A DNA stretch of 64,000 nt, taken from contig NZ_JAPEPI010000001.1 in the NCBI RefSeq assembly GCF_026340305.1, forward strand, positions 3,100,001 through 3,164,000. The letters are read 5' to 3'. The number at the start of each line of letters is the position of its first letter. The stretch's first letter is position 1. A model generated the notes under the pieces. That model ran no database searches, had not been told where the DNA came from, and worked only from the letters and a program-made list of their open reading frames with translations. This document shows, piece after piece, positions 48,207-58,265 of the stretch. Origin of the DNA: Streptomyces sp. NBC_01381. Lineage in GTDB: Bacteria > Actinomycetota > Actinomycetes > Streptomycetales > Streptomycetaceae. A program made the translations under genes and the position numbers.

Positions 48207-48923
48207 TCAGTCCTCGCCGAGGTACGCCTTGCGCACCGACTCGTCGTGCAGCAGATCGTTCCCCGAGCCCGACAGGACGATCTTGCCGACCTCCATGACA
48301 TGGCCGTGGTCGGCGAGGGAGAGCGCCGCCTGGGCGTTCTGCTCGACGAGCAGGATGGTCGTGCCCTGGGATTTGAGCTCGGCGATCGTCGCCATGATCC
48401 GCTGCATCATGATCGGCGAAAGGCCCATGGAGGGCTCGTCGAGCATGAGCAGTTTCGGCTGGGACATCAGGGCGCGCCCCATGGCGAGCATTTGCTGCTC
48501 ACCGCCGGAGAGAGTGCCCGCGGCCTGCTTGCTGCGCTCCCCGAGAATGGGGAAGAGCTCGTAGGCGCGCTTGATGTCCTTTTCGATGCCCGCTTTGTCG
48601 CCGCGGAGATACGCGCCGAGCCGGAGATTGTTCTCGATCGTCATGCGCGGAAAAATGTGCCGCCCCTCGGGGGAGTGGGCGAGACCGAGCGCGACGATCT
48701 GGTCGGCGCGGTATTTCCGCAGCGGTTTCCCGTTGAATTTGATGGAGCCGCCGACCGGCTTGAGAAGGCCGGAGAGCGTGCGCAGGGTGGTGGTCTTTCC
48801 CGCGCCGTTGGTGCCGATCAGAGTGACGACCTCGCCGGCTTCGACCTTGAAAGAGATGCCTTTGACGGCTTCGATCTTGCCGTAGGCGACTTTGAGGTCT
48901 TCGACTTCGAGCAGTGTGGTCAT
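48207..48923 (-). CDS. livF: Branched-chain amino acid ABC transporter ATP-binding protein LivF
   Basis: 238 residues. Walker A GTNGAGKTTT (~37-46), signature LSGGEQQMLAMGRAL, Walker B KLLMLDEPSMGLSP and the switch His region VEQNAQAAL are all present, in the LivF form. It supplies half the ATPase pair under the LivH/LivM membrane subunits. Its ATG shares one base with the livG stop (TGATG). Last gene of the operon. The terminator beyond it is shared with pdtaR. Confidence 0.97.
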   Translation of the reverse strand: MTTLLEVEDLKVAYGKIEAVKGISFKVEAGEVVTLIGTNGAGKTTTLRTLSGLLKPVGGSIKFNGKPLRKYRADQIVALGLAHSPEGRHIFPRMTIENNLRLGAYLRGDKAGIEKDIKRAYELFPILGERSKQAAGTLSGGEQQMLAMGRALMSQPKLLMLDEPSMGLSPIMMQRIMATIAELKSQGTTILLVEQNAQAALSLADHGHVMEVGKIVLSGSGNDLLHDESVRKAYLGED

Positions 48924-49789
48924 CAGTGGTTCTCCTCGTCGCCCGAGCCGCCGGTCTCCGTGCTGCCGGGGTCTCCTTCGAAGGGCTCGCCCAGATACGC
49001 GGCGATGACGCGGTCGTCCTGCTGGACGGTCTCGCTGTCACCCTCGACGAGCTTCTCGCCCTGGACGAGCACGGCGACGCGGTCGCACAGGTTGAAGATG
49101 AAGCGCATGTCGTGCTCGATGACGAGGACGGCGATGCCCATGTCCCGGATGGCGAAGACGAGTTCCTCGGTGGCCCGGGTCTCCTGCGGGTTCATGCCCG
49201 CGGTCGGCTCGTCCAGGAGGAGCAGGCCCGGCTCGCTGGCCAGCGCGCGGGCGATCTCCAGCTTGCGCTGCTCGCCGTAGGGCAGGTTGCGCGAGAGGTG
49301 CTCCGCCTTGTCGGCGAGGCCGACGAACTCCAGGAGCTCCATGGCGCGGGCCTTGGACGTGGCCTCCGCCTTGTGGAAGCCGGGGCCGCGCAGGAGGGCC
49401 GACCAGAGGCCTTCCTTCGTCCGCGTGTGGCGGCCGACCAGGACGTTCTCCAGGACCGACATGTTGGCGAAGAGACGGATGTTCTGGAAGGTGCGGGCCA
49501 CGCCGGCCGCGGTGACCTTGAAGGACTTGCTGGGCAGGACGTTGCCCTTGTACCGGACCTCGCCCTCGGAGGGGATGTAGAGGCCGGTGAGGCAGTTGAA
49601 GAAGGTCGTCTTGCCCGCGCCGTTCGGGCCGATCAGGCCGACGATCTCGCCGCTGTTGACCTGGAGGTCGACCGAGCGCACGGCGGTCAGGCCGCCGAAG
49701 CGCATGGTGACGCCCCGGGCGTCCAGGACGGTCTCGCCGGCCGGCGCCGCGGCGGCGCTGCCCTTGCTGGTGGTGGTGTCGGTGGTCAT
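48923..49789 (-). CDS. livG: Branched-chain amino acid ABC transporter ATP-binding protein LivG
   Basis: 288 residues. Walker A GPNGAGKTTF, signature YGEQRKLEIARAL, Walker B LLLLDEPTAGMNPQE. The pattern TRTKEGLWSALLRGPGFHKA is the LivG-specific insertion between Walker A and signature. A Ser/Ala-rich N-terminus and an acidic, Gly/Ser-rich C-terminus extend the core slightly. It forms the ATPase pair with LivF. The gap to livM is 4 bases. Confidence 0.97.
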   Translation of the reverse strand: MTTDTTTSKGSAAAAPAGETVLDARGVTMRFGGLTAVRSVDLQVNSGEIVGLIGPNGAGKTTFFNCLTGLYIPSEGEVRYKGNVLPSKSFKVTAAGVARTFQNIRLFANMSVLENVLVGRHTRTKEGLWSALLRGPGFHKAEATSKARAMELLEFVGLADKAEHLSRNLPYGEQRKLEIARALASEPGLLLLDEPTAGMNPQETRATEELVFAIRDMGIAVLVIEHDMRFIFNLCDRVAVLVQGEKLVEGDSETVQQDDRVIAAYLGEPFEGDPGSTETGGSGDEENH

Positions 49790-49793
49790 TGGC

Positions 49794-51638
49794 TCAGGCC
49801 CCTGTCTTGCTGAGGACTGTGGGAGGCGGCGTCTCGCCGGGGGCCAGTTCGGCCTCGTGGAACTCGAGCTGGCGGCGGCGGTTGGGGATCAGGCCCTCGG
49901 GGCGGAAGCGCATGAGGAGCACGAGCGCGAGGCCGAAGGCGAACAGCTGGTAGTCGCCGAGGAACGACAGCTTGCTCGGGATCAGGTAGAGCAGTGCCGC
50001 ACCGACCAGCGGTCCGCTGATGGTGCCCATGCCGCCGAGGACGACGGCGGCGAGCAGGAACGCCGAGTTCGGCGGGACCGTGTTGGCGAACTGGTACTGC
50101 TCGGGCGTGACGGTGTAGGTGACGTGCGCCTGCACCGTTCCCGCGAGCCCGGCGAGCGAGGCGCCGAGCGCGAAGGCGATGAGCTTCACGCGGAAGCCGT
50201 TGATGCCCATGGCGAGCGCCGCGGTCTCGTCCTCGCGGATGGCGACCCAGGCGCGCCCGATGCGGGAGTTCTCGCTGCGCCGGAAGACCAGGACGACAAC
50301 GAAGGTGATGAGCAGCATCAGGAAGAAGTAGTTCGCGAAGCGGCCGATGGTGAAGCCGCCGATGCTGTGCTCGATGCCGAGGTCGAACCCGAGGATGTTG
50401 AGGTTCGGGATCGAGGAGATGCCGTTCGAGCCGTTGGTGATGTCCGGGCCCGACGTGCCGTCGGAGTTCATGGCGACGAGCCGGAAGATCTCACCGAAGC
50501 CGAGCGTCACGATGGCCAGGTAGTCGCCGCGAAGCCGCAGCGTAGGCGCGCCGATCAGCACACCGAAGACCAGCGATGCGCCCGCGCCGACGAGGATGGC
50601 TCCCCAGAACGGCAGGTGCACGTCGAAGGGCGACGAGGGCGATCCGGACACCATGGACGCTGCGTACGCGCCGACGCCGAGGAAGGCGACGTATCCGAGG
50701 TCGAGGAGCCCAGCGAGGCCGACGACGATGTTCAGGCCGAGGGCCACGGTCGCAAAGATCAGGATGTACACGCCGATGGTGGCGTACTGGTCGTCGCTCT
50801 GGGTGAACGGGAAGGCCGCCGCGGCGGCGAACGCACCGGCGAGCGTGACGTTGCGGTGCCGCCCGGTGTACGTGGAGACCTGGGCGACGAGCCCCGCCTT
50901 GGAGAGCGCGGCGAAGCCGAACCCGACGGTGACCAGGAAGCCGATGAAGAGCTCGTCGTACTCGGTCCCGATGCCGTAGGTGAAGACCAGCAGGCCCACG
51001 GCGAGCGCCGCGATGATGATCAGGATCTCGATGTACGAGGAGAGCTTGCGCGGCGTGGGCGGCGCCTCGGCGGCGAACGCGCCCTTGAAGACGGTCATCG
51101 CGTTGCGCATGCGGTGCTTGAACTGCTCGCTGCCGCTGTCCTCGGGGTCGACCGGGTAGATGTGCGGCCGCTTGAAGGGCAGGCCGAGGGCGCCGAGCAG
51201 GGCGGTGAGCGTGGCGACGCCGGCCACCCAGCCGCCGACCTCGAGGTTGGCGAGCCCGCCGAGCTGGTAGCTGATCGCGATGAGCGTGTACCAGGTGGTG
51301 GCGAAGGCGGCGAGCGCCGCGTACTTGAGCGCCGCGTCGGCTCCGCCGGGAGCGATGGCGCGTACGCCCTTGACTCCGTACGAGGCGAGGCCGAGGAGCG
51401 CGGTCAGGGCGCCGACGATGAGGACGAGCACCTGGAGGCCACCGGGGTAGCCGTAGACGGTGAGGTCGCCGGGGAACGCCGAGGTCCAGGTCCAGGCGAG
51501 GAACGTGGAGATGACGGTGAGGATGCCGCCGCCGGTCGCCATCGCGCGGGCGGTGCCCGCGGGGATGGCTATGAGGCCGGTGGGGGTGTCGTCCTGCTTC
51601 GGGCTTGGCGCGTCGGCCGCAGTGGTCTGTGTGGTCAT
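49794..51638 (-). CDS. livM: Branched-chain amino acid ABC transporter permease LivM with N-terminal membrane extension
   Basis: 614 residues from ATG 51638, which is 5 bases after the livH stop. The C-terminal ~330 residues are the standard LivM permease (YILIFATVALGLNIVVGLAG, GLLDLGYVAFLGVGAYAASM, and the EAA-like AWVAIREDETAALAMGIN). The first ~280 residues are an extra module: four hydrophobic segments (about 35-57, 68-92, 104-125, 134-152), a cytoplasmic linker ending PTPRKLSSYIE, and three more helices before the family core. LivM is usually 320-430 residues, so this is long, though such forms are familiar in streptomycetes. The extension's job is unknown. Confidence 0.95.
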   Translation of the reverse strand: MTTQTTAADAPSPKQDDTPTGLIAIPAGTARAMATGGGILTVISTFLAWTWTSAFPGDLTVYGYPGGLQVLVLIVGALTALLGLASYGVKGVRAIAPGGADAALKYAALAAFATTWYTLIAISYQLGGLANLEVGGWVAGVATLTALLGALGLPFKRPHIYPVDPEDSGSEQFKHRMRNAMTVFKGAFAAEAPPTPRKLSSYIEILIIIAALAVGLLVFTYGIGTEYDELFIGFLVTVGFGFAALSKAGLVAQVSTYTGRHRNVTLAGAFAAAAAFPFTQSDDQYATIGVYILIFATVALGLNIVVGLAGLLDLGYVAFLGVGAYAASMVSGSPSSPFDVHLPFWGAILVGAGASLVFGVLIGAPTLRLRGDYLAIVTLGFGEIFRLVAMNSDGTSGPDITNGSNGISSIPNLNILGFDLGIEHSIGGFTIGRFANYFFLMLLITFVVVLVFRRSENSRIGRAWVAIREDETAALAMGINGFRVKLIAFALGASLAGLAGTVQAHVTYTVTPEQYQFANTVPPNSAFLLAAVVLGGMGTISGPLVGAALLYLIPSKLSFLGDYQLFAFGLALVLLMRFRPEGLIPNRRRQLEFHEAELAPGETPPPTVLSKTGA

Positions 51639-51643
51639 GGATC

Positions 51644-52573
<930 letters not shown>

Positions 52574-52666
52574 CGCAGGTCCTCCGAGTCTTTCGGTGCC
52601 GTGCGGCCTGCTTGCGGCGGCGGGGGGCCTCGCGATGGCCGGACGGCTCAGGTGACGGATGCGACG

Positions 52667-52703
52667 CCGCGCGGGGCGCTGCAGAGGGCAGCGCCCCGCG
52701 CGG
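52667..52703 (-). terminator. Attenuating hairpin between livK and livHMGF
   Basis: A 16-bp perfect stem (CCGCGCGGGGCGCTGC with its complement at 52688-52703) and 5-base loop, 24 bases after livK. It lacks a long T-run and sits inside the operon, so partial termination or mRNA protection is likely. Confidence 0.8.
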
Positions 52704-52727
52704 TGGTGTCGTGGGCTGCGGGGAGGG

Positions 52728-53975
52728 TCAGCCGGTGTAGGTACCGGACTCGACGGGCTTCCAGCCCTTGGCCGGGTCCTCGGTGGACTTGACCTCGTAC
52801 ACGGTGAGCTGCTTGTTGGTGGCGTCGCCGTACTGGTCGAAGGAGACCTTGCCGGTCACACCGTCGAAGGAGACGTCCTGCATGGCTTCGACGATCTTCT
52901 CGCGGGCGTCGTCGGGCAGCTTGCCGTCGTTGTCCTCGACGACCTTCTTGACCGCTTCGATGATCGCCCAGGCCGAGTCGTAGGAGTAACCGCCGTAGGC
53001 CTCGTACGCCTCCTTGTAGCCGGCCTTCTTGTAGTTCGCGATGAACTCCTTGGCGGACGGCAGTTCCTCGACGGGCTGGCCGACGGAGGTGGCGAGGTCG
53101 CCCTTGCCCTCCTTGCCGGCGAGCTTGACGAAGTCGGCGCTGTAGATGCCGTCACCGCCGGCCAGCGGGATGTTGGCACCGGCCTTCTTCATCTGCTTGC
53201 TGAGCGGACCGGCCGCGGGGTACTCGCCGCCGTAGTAGACGACGTCCGCGTCGGAGTTCTTGATCTTGGTGGCGACGGCGCCGAAGTCCTTGGTGTCCGG
53301 GTTCACGTGCTCGGTGCCGGCGACCTTGCCGCCGAGCTTGGTGAACTCGTCCTTGAAGGTGGCGGCGAGGCCCGCGCCGTAGGTCTTCTTGTCGTCGACG
53401 ACGAAGACCTTCTTCTTCTTCGCCTGGTTGTACAGGTACTGCGCGGCGAACGGACCCTGGATCGCGTCGGTGGTCGCCGTACGGAAGTAGGCCTTGTACG
53501 GGCGGACCTTCTTGCCGCCGTTCCAGTCCTGGCCCTGGGTCATGGCCGGGTTGGTGTTGGCGGGGGAGACCTGGACGAGCTTCGCGTCGTCGAAGACCTT
53601 CTGCATCGACTCGCCGACGGAGGAGTTCAGGGGGCCGACGGCGCCGAGGATTTCCTTGTTGGCGACGAACTTCGTGGCGTTGGTCTGGCCCGAGGCGGGC
53701 TGCCCCTGGTCGTCGGCGGACTCCACCTTGAAGGTGATGCCGTCGACGTACTTCTTCTCGTTGGCCTGCTTGGCGGCGAGATCCACGGAATTGCGGATGC
53801 CGAGGCCCAGCGCGGACAGGTCACCGGTCAGCGGCGCGTCGACACCGATGACGACGGTGGTGCCGCCGCCCGCGGAGTCTCCCTTGTCCTTGTCGTCGCG
53901 CGAGCCACAGGCGGTGAGGGTGAGTGCCCCCGCGGTGAGTGCTGCGGTGATGGCTATGAGCGAACGTTGACGCAC
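52728..53975 (-). CDS. livK: Branched-chain amino acid ABC transporter substrate-binding lipoprotein LivK
   Basis: 415 residues, GTG start with AAAGGAC upstream. The signal peptide ends in the lipobox LTAC (Cys23). The mature part is a Leu/Ile/Val-binding fold: GVDAPLTGDLSALGLGIRN, AVGPLNSSVGES, YLYNQAKKKKVFVVDD, and the C-terminal GYSYDSAWAIIEAVKK. It captures branched-chain amino acids outside the membrane and hands them to LivHM. Long intergenic DNA upstream holds its promoter. By order (K-H-M-G-F) the operon is classical. Confidence 0.96.
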   Translation of the reverse strand: MRQRSLIAITAALTAGALTLTACGSRDDKDKGDSAGGGTTVVIGVDAPLTGDLSALGLGIRNSVDLAAKQANEKKYVDGITFKVESADDQGQPASGQTNATKFVANKEILGAVGPLNSSVGESMQKVFDDAKLVQVSPANTNPAMTQGQDWNGGKKVRPYKAYFRTATTDAIQGPFAAQYLYNQAKKKKVFVVDDKKTYGAGLAATFKDEFTKLGGKVAGTEHVNPDTKDFGAVATKIKNSDADVVYYGGEYPAAGPLSKQMKKAGANIPLAGGDGIYSADFVKLAGKEGKGDLATSVGQPVEELPSAKEFIANYKKAGYKEAYEAYGGYSYDSAWAIIEAVKKVVEDNDGKLPDDAREKIVEAMQDVSFDGVTGKVSFDQYGDATNKQLTVYEVKSTEDPAKGWKPVESGTYTG

Positions 53976-54230
53976 GATCAGTCCTTTCCCCTGGCACGGC
54001 CCTCCCCTGTTGGGTGGCCGAGTCGAGCGCGGAACCGAACTGACAGGAATCCGGTGGGCGCGGTGACTGGCCGTGACTCTAAGGGCCGAATTGTTCCTGG
54101 TGGAGTGGTCAGGCCAAAGGTGTGACGCTCTTGTTATGCCAGGGAGTATTCGGGGCCGGAACTCAGGGGGCGGATGGGGCGGAATACGCCACCTTCGGCG
54201 CATCCCGCATGCTGAGACCTTGCAGGACTG
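53976..54230 (-). other. livK upstream region
   Basis: About 255 bp. The promoter for livKHMGF must be here; a minus-strand TAGAGT near 54078-54083 is a weak -10 candidate without a good -35. I saw no convincing Lrp-like or other operator palindrome. Confidence 0.35.
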
Positions 54231-54845
54231 TCAGGGTGTTTTACTCATGACATCAGTGTTCTGGGTGCATGCAGCTGTCAGGGCCCGGGAAAGATCTTTT
54301 GCGTACGCCGAGCCGAGGATGAAGCTCTGCGTCTGCTTTGCGCGCGCATTACGCAGTGTTACGGCGAGGAAAGGGAGACCCGCATTCCGTGGCACATTTC
54401 GACATTCGTGAATGTGCATGGTGATTCGTGCCGTACGAGGGCTTCCCGTTTTCACTGTGAATGGGGTATGGGGGGCGGCGGTGACCGAAAGGGCCGCTGA
54501 CGGCTGGGCGATCCGTCTGACGGACACCGGGGGGCCCGCGTCCTGACTGACGCCGATGGTGAAGCTGAAGGTGCGTTCGCCGGCCTGAGGGTGCGTCATA
54601 TGGCCCTCGTACTTCACGGACACGGTCTGCGACGGATGGAGCGGTGGCGGCGGCGCCGGAGGCCGAGGGCGGGTCAGGTAGAGGCCGAGGGAGGCGGCCC
54701 CTACGGCCGCGGCCGTGGCGAGGGCCAGCGCGGTGCGGTGGCGACGGGTGAGGCGCGGGCGGGGGCGTACGGGGTGTGCGGGGCCCTGGACCTCGTGGGC
54801 GTCATAGGTGTCTTCGCCGGGCTCGATGGGGCCGATGGCGTTCAC
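54231..54845 (-). CDS. Single-pass membrane protein, unknown function
   Basis: 204 residues from a GTG that overlaps the previous stop (GTGA). A cytoplasmic N-terminus (~48 residues) precedes one membrane helix (TALALATAAAVGAASLGLYL), then a Pro-rich spacer (RPRPPAPPPPLHP) and an outer beta-rich domain of ~120 residues with VSVKYEGHMTHPQAGERTFS. The outer domain has two cysteines that could form a disulfide. Coupled to the lipoprotein gene upstream, so the two may form a surface complex. No family recognised. Confidence 0.75.
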   Translation of the reverse strand: MNAIGPIEPGEDTYDAHEVQGPAHPVRPRPRLTRRHRTALALATAAAVGAASLGLYLTRPRPPAPPPPLHPSQTVSVKYEGHMTHPQAGERTFSFTIGVSQDAGPPVSVRRIAQPSAALSVTAAPHTPFTVKTGSPRTARITMHIHECRNVPRNAGLPFLAVTLRNARAKQTQSFILGSAYAKDLSRALTAACTQNTDVMSKTP

Positions 54846-55246
54846 ACCCACGGCCCGCCGCTCGGCTCCCCGTCGCGGTAGCGCCGCTCGCACTGCTCGC
54901 GGGCCTCCCGGGTGATCAACTTCCGCCCCGCGTCGGCGCCTTGGCGTTTGCGCTCGGCGCGGGCCAGGTCGAGGGTCTCCCGCAGGATCGTGTACTGGCC
55001 GTTGGAGAGGCCCATCGACTGATAGTCGCCGTACGTCTCCTTGCCCGAGTCGTAGATCTGCCGGCCCCACTTGGTGATCAGGAGGGTGCAGAGGTCTTCG
55101 GGCGGTGTGGTGCTCGGGGAGGGTGCGGGGGTCCTGCCGGTGTTCGCGGTGTCGGTGGGAGAGGAGCCTCCGCATCCGGTGACACCGGGCGTGGCGGCCA
55201 GGAGGGTGGTGAGGGCGAGCGCACAGACCTGCTTCCGGTGCCTCAT
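54842..55246 (-). CDS. Small lipoprotein, unknown function
   Basis: 134 residues. A signal peptide with the lipobox GVTGC gives Cys25, followed by a Thr/Pro-rich linker of ~25 residues. The mature part is mostly helical: LCTLLITKWGRQIYDSGKET, then YTILRETLDLARAERKRQGA and REAREQCERRY, with two cysteines. It is anchored outside the membrane. First gene of a coupled pair with the single-pass protein. No known domain; widespread in streptomycetes as far as I recall. Confidence 0.8.
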   Translation of the reverse strand: MRHRKQVCALALTTLLAATPGVTGCGGSSPTDTANTGRTPAPSPSTTPPEDLCTLLITKWGRQIYDSGKETYGDYQSMGLSNGQYTILRETLDLARAERKRQGADAGRKLITREAREQCERRYRDGEPSGGPWV

Positions 55247-55331
55247 GCACCGACGCTAGACCGGAGCCGTGCGCCCCGACAATGCGTGGGGCGCGCCTGA
55301 TCCAGTGAGGGTGCGCCCGCCCTCAACCTGC

Positions 55332-55805
55332 TTACCCGGCGGAGCCGTTCGGCTCCACGTCGCGCAGCAGACACGTCAGCCGCGCGGTGCACACCCGCTT
55401 GTCCTGCTCATCGGTGATCACGATCTCGTACGTCGCCGTGGAGCGGCCCCGGTGCACCGGCGTCGCCACGCCGGTGACCAGGCCCGAGCGCGCGCCCCGG
55501 TGGTGCGTGCAGTTCAGGTCGACGCCGACGGCGAGCTTCGTGCTGCCGCCGTGCAGCATCGAACCGATCGAGCCGAGGGTCTCGGCGAGCACGGCGGACG
55601 CGCCGCCGTGCAGCAGGCCGTACGGCTGGGTGTTGCCCTCGACCGGCATGGTGCCGACGACGCGGTCCGCGGAGGCCTCAAGGATCTGGACGCCCATCCG
55701 GGTGCCCAGGTCGCCCGCGGAGAACAGGGCGGGCAGGTCGACGCCGAGCGCGGCGTACTCGTCGATGACCTCTTGCGGGAACTTCACGCTGTGCTGCTCG
55801 CCCAT
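55332..55805 (-). CDS. Hotdog-fold acyl-CoA thioesterase (PaaI type)
   Basis: 157 residues. The active-site helix is YGLLHGGASAVLAETLGS with the HGG...E pattern of PaaI thioesterases, followed by VGVDLNCTHHRGARSGLVTG. It hydrolyses acyl- or hydroxyphenyl-acetyl-CoA in the cytoplasm by family. It ends convergent-free and starts 58 bases after the molybdopterin gene on the same strand, so it may be cotranscribed with it. Substrate unknown. Confidence 0.9.
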   Translation of the reverse strand: MGEQHSVKFPQEVIDEYAALGVDLPALFSAGDLGTRMGVQILEASADRVVGTMPVEGNTQPYGLLHGGASAVLAETLGSIGSMLHGGSTKLAVGVDLNCTHHRGARSGLVTGVATPVHRGRSTATYEIVITDEQDKRVCTARLTCLLRDVEPNGSAG

Positions 55806-55863
55806 GGGGCCCTGCTCCGTTCGTCGTCCACGGTTGTCGCTGGTGCTGTCGCTGAGCGAACGC

Positions 55864-58143
55864 TCAGTCGGTCCCTGATTGTTCCAGGCGTACGACGACG
55901 GACTTGCTGGCAGGGGTGTTGCTGGTGTCGGCGGTCGCGTCCAGCGGGATCAGCACGTTCGTCTCCGGGTAGTACGCCGCCGCGCAGCCCCGGGCCGTCG
56001 GATAGTGCACGATCCGGAAGCCGGGCGCGCGCCGCTCGACGCCGTCCTTCCACTCGCTGACGAGGTCCGCGTACGACCCGTCGGCGAGGTTCAGCTCACG
56101 GGCGTCCTCCGGATTGACCAGGACGACCCTGCGGCCGTTCTTGATGCCCCGATAGCGGTCGTCCAGGCCGTAGATCGTGGTGTTGTACTGGTCGTGCGAG
56201 CGCAGCGTCTGCAGCAGCAGCCGGCCCTCGGGGAGAGCAGGGAACTCGACCGGGGCCGCGGTGAAGTTGGCCTTGCCGGTCGCCGTGGGGAAGCGGCGCT
56301 CGTCGCGCGGGGCGTGCGGCAGGGTGAAGCCCGCGGGGTCCGCCACGCGCGCGTTGAAGTCCTCGAAGCCGGGGATCACGCGCGCGATGCGGTCGCGCAC
56401 CGTCGCGTAGTCCTTCTCGAACTCCTCCCAGGGGGTGGCCGATTCGGCGCCGAGGACGCGGCGGGCGAGGCGGCACACGATGGCCGGCTCGGACAGCAGA
56501 TGCGGGCTCGCGGGCTCGAGGCGGCCGCGCGATGCGTGCACCATGCCCATGGAGTCCTCGACGGTCACGAACTGCTCGCCACTGCCCTGGAGATCTCGCT
56601 CGGTGCGGCCGAGAGTGGGCAGGATCAGCGCGCGCGCACCCGTGACGGCGTGCGAGCGGTTCAGCTTCGTCGACACATGGACGGTCAGGCGGGCCTTGCG
56701 CATCGCCGCCTCCGTCACCTCCGTGTCGGGTGACGCCGCCACGAAGTTGCCGCCCATCGCGAAGAACACCTTCGCCTCGCCGTCCCGCAGGGCCTTGATG
56801 GCGCGGACGACATCCAGGCCGTGCTCGCGCGGCGGCGCGAAGCCGAACTCCTTCTCCAGGGCGTCGAGGAAGGCGGGCGCGGGCCGCTCGAAGATGCCCA
56901 TCGTGCGGTCGCCCTGCACGTTCGAGTGCCCGCGCACCGGGCAGACGCCCGCACCGGGGCGGCCGATGTTGCCGCGCAGCAGAAGGAAGTTGACGACCTC
57001 GCGGATCGTCGGGACGGCGTGCTTGTGCTGGGTCAGGCCCATCGCCCAGCACACGACGGTGCGCTTCGAGGCGAGGACCATGGCGAGGGCTTCCTCGATC
57101 CTCGCGCGCTCCAGGCCGGTCGCGGCGAGCGTCTCGTCCCAGTCGGCGTCCCGAGCGGCCTCGGTGAACTCCTCGTACCCATGGGTGTGTTCGCGGACGA
57201 ACTCCTCGTCGACCGCACCGTCCGTGTCGAGGATGAGCTTGTTGAGGAGGCGGAAGAGAGCCTGGTCGCCGCCGAGGCGGATCTGCAGGAAGAGATCGGT
57301 CAGGGCGGTGCCCTTGAGCATGCCCTGTGCGGTCTGCGGGTTCTTGAAGCGCTCCAGGCCCGCCTCGGGCAGCGGATTGACCGTGATGATCTTCGCGCCG
57401 TTGTTCTTCGCCTTCTCCAGGGCGGAGAGCATGCGCGGATGGTTCGTCCCCGGGTTCTGCCCGGCGACGATGATCAGGTCCGACTGGTAGAGGTCCTCCA
57501 GGAGGACGCTGCCCTTGCCGATGCCGATGGTCTCCGTGAGCGCCGAGCCCGACGACTCATGGCACATGTTCGAACAGTCGGGCAGATTGTTCGTGCCCAG
57601 CTCGCGGGCGAACAGCTGGTACAGGAACGCCGCTTCATTGCTGGTGCGGCCCGATGTGTAGTAGACGGACTCGTCCGGGCTCTCCAGCGCCGCGAGTTCA
57701 TCGGCGACGATGTCGAAGGCCCGCTCCCAGGAGACCGGTTCGTAGCGCTCGGCGCCCTCCGCCAGATACATGGGGTGGGTGAGGCGGCCCTGCTGCCCCA
57801 GCCAGTACCCACTGCGCGTCGCGAGGTCCGCGACCGGGTGCGCGGCGAAGAAGTCGGGGGTGACGCGGCGCAGCGTCGCCTCCTCGGCGACCGCCTTCGC
57901 GCCGTTCTCGCAGAACTCCGCCTTGTGCCGGTGCTCCGGCTCGGGCCAGGCACAGCCGGGGCAGTCGAAGCCGTCCTTCTGGTTGACCCGCAGCAAGGTC
58001 AGGGCCGTGCGGCGCACACCCATCTGCTGCTGCGCCATCCGCAGCGTATGACCGATGGCGGGCAGCCCCGCGGCGGCGTGCTGCACCTGTGCGACCTGCG
58101 GCGCGTCCTGGACCGGATCACCCTTGGGCGGCTTGCTTGCCAT
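55864..58143 (-). CDS. Molybdopterin oxidoreductase, FdhF/YdeP type
   Basis: 759 residues from ATG 58143 (AAGGGGAG 6 bases before). N-terminal GFDCPGCAWPEP is characteristic of YdeP-type proteins. The molybdopterin domains show YYTSGRTSNEAAFLYQLFAR, DCSNMCHESSGSAL, VAGQNPGTNHPRML, and GAGVCPVRGHSNVQGDRTMG. The C-terminal molydop-binding domain is complete (LLLQTLRSHDQYNTTIYGLD). A formate-dehydrogenase-H-like fold, but the usual N-terminal 4Fe-4S Cys set is reduced. E. coli YdeP helps acid resistance; the substrate is not known. Cytoplasmic, no Tat signal. Divergent from polA. Confidence 0.92.
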   Translation of the reverse strand: MASKPPKGDPVQDAPQVAQVQHAAAGLPAIGHTLRMAQQQMGVRRTALTLLRVNQKDGFDCPGCAWPEPEHRHKAEFCENGAKAVAEEATLRRVTPDFFAAHPVADLATRSGYWLGQQGRLTHPMYLAEGAERYEPVSWERAFDIVADELAALESPDESVYYTSGRTSNEAAFLYQLFARELGTNNLPDCSNMCHESSGSALTETIGIGKGSVLLEDLYQSDLIIVAGQNPGTNHPRMLSALEKAKNNGAKIITVNPLPEAGLERFKNPQTAQGMLKGTALTDLFLQIRLGGDQALFRLLNKLILDTDGAVDEEFVREHTHGYEEFTEAARDADWDETLAATGLERARIEEALAMVLASKRTVVCWAMGLTQHKHAVPTIREVVNFLLLRGNIGRPGAGVCPVRGHSNVQGDRTMGIFERPAPAFLDALEKEFGFAPPREHGLDVVRAIKALRDGEAKVFFAMGGNFVAASPDTEVTEAAMRKARLTVHVSTKLNRSHAVTGARALILPTLGRTERDLQGSGEQFVTVEDSMGMVHASRGRLEPASPHLLSEPAIVCRLARRVLGAESATPWEEFEKDYATVRDRIARVIPGFEDFNARVADPAGFTLPHAPRDERRFPTATGKANFTAAPVEFPALPEGRLLLQTLRSHDQYNTTIYGLDDRYRGIKNGRRVVLVNPEDARELNLADGSYADLVSEWKDGVERRAPGFRIVHYPTARGCAAAYYPETNVLIPLDATADTSNTPASKSVVVRLEQSGTD

Positions 58144-58265
58144 GGTCGGCTCCCCTTCGAGCACGTGCGTGAGCTACGTCTTCGATCCTCCCACGCGGCA
58201 GTGACAGGGCGGCGGCGGGTGAGGGTTGGGCCTGACTGTCAGTGGGGCGTGGCAGGATCGGGGAC

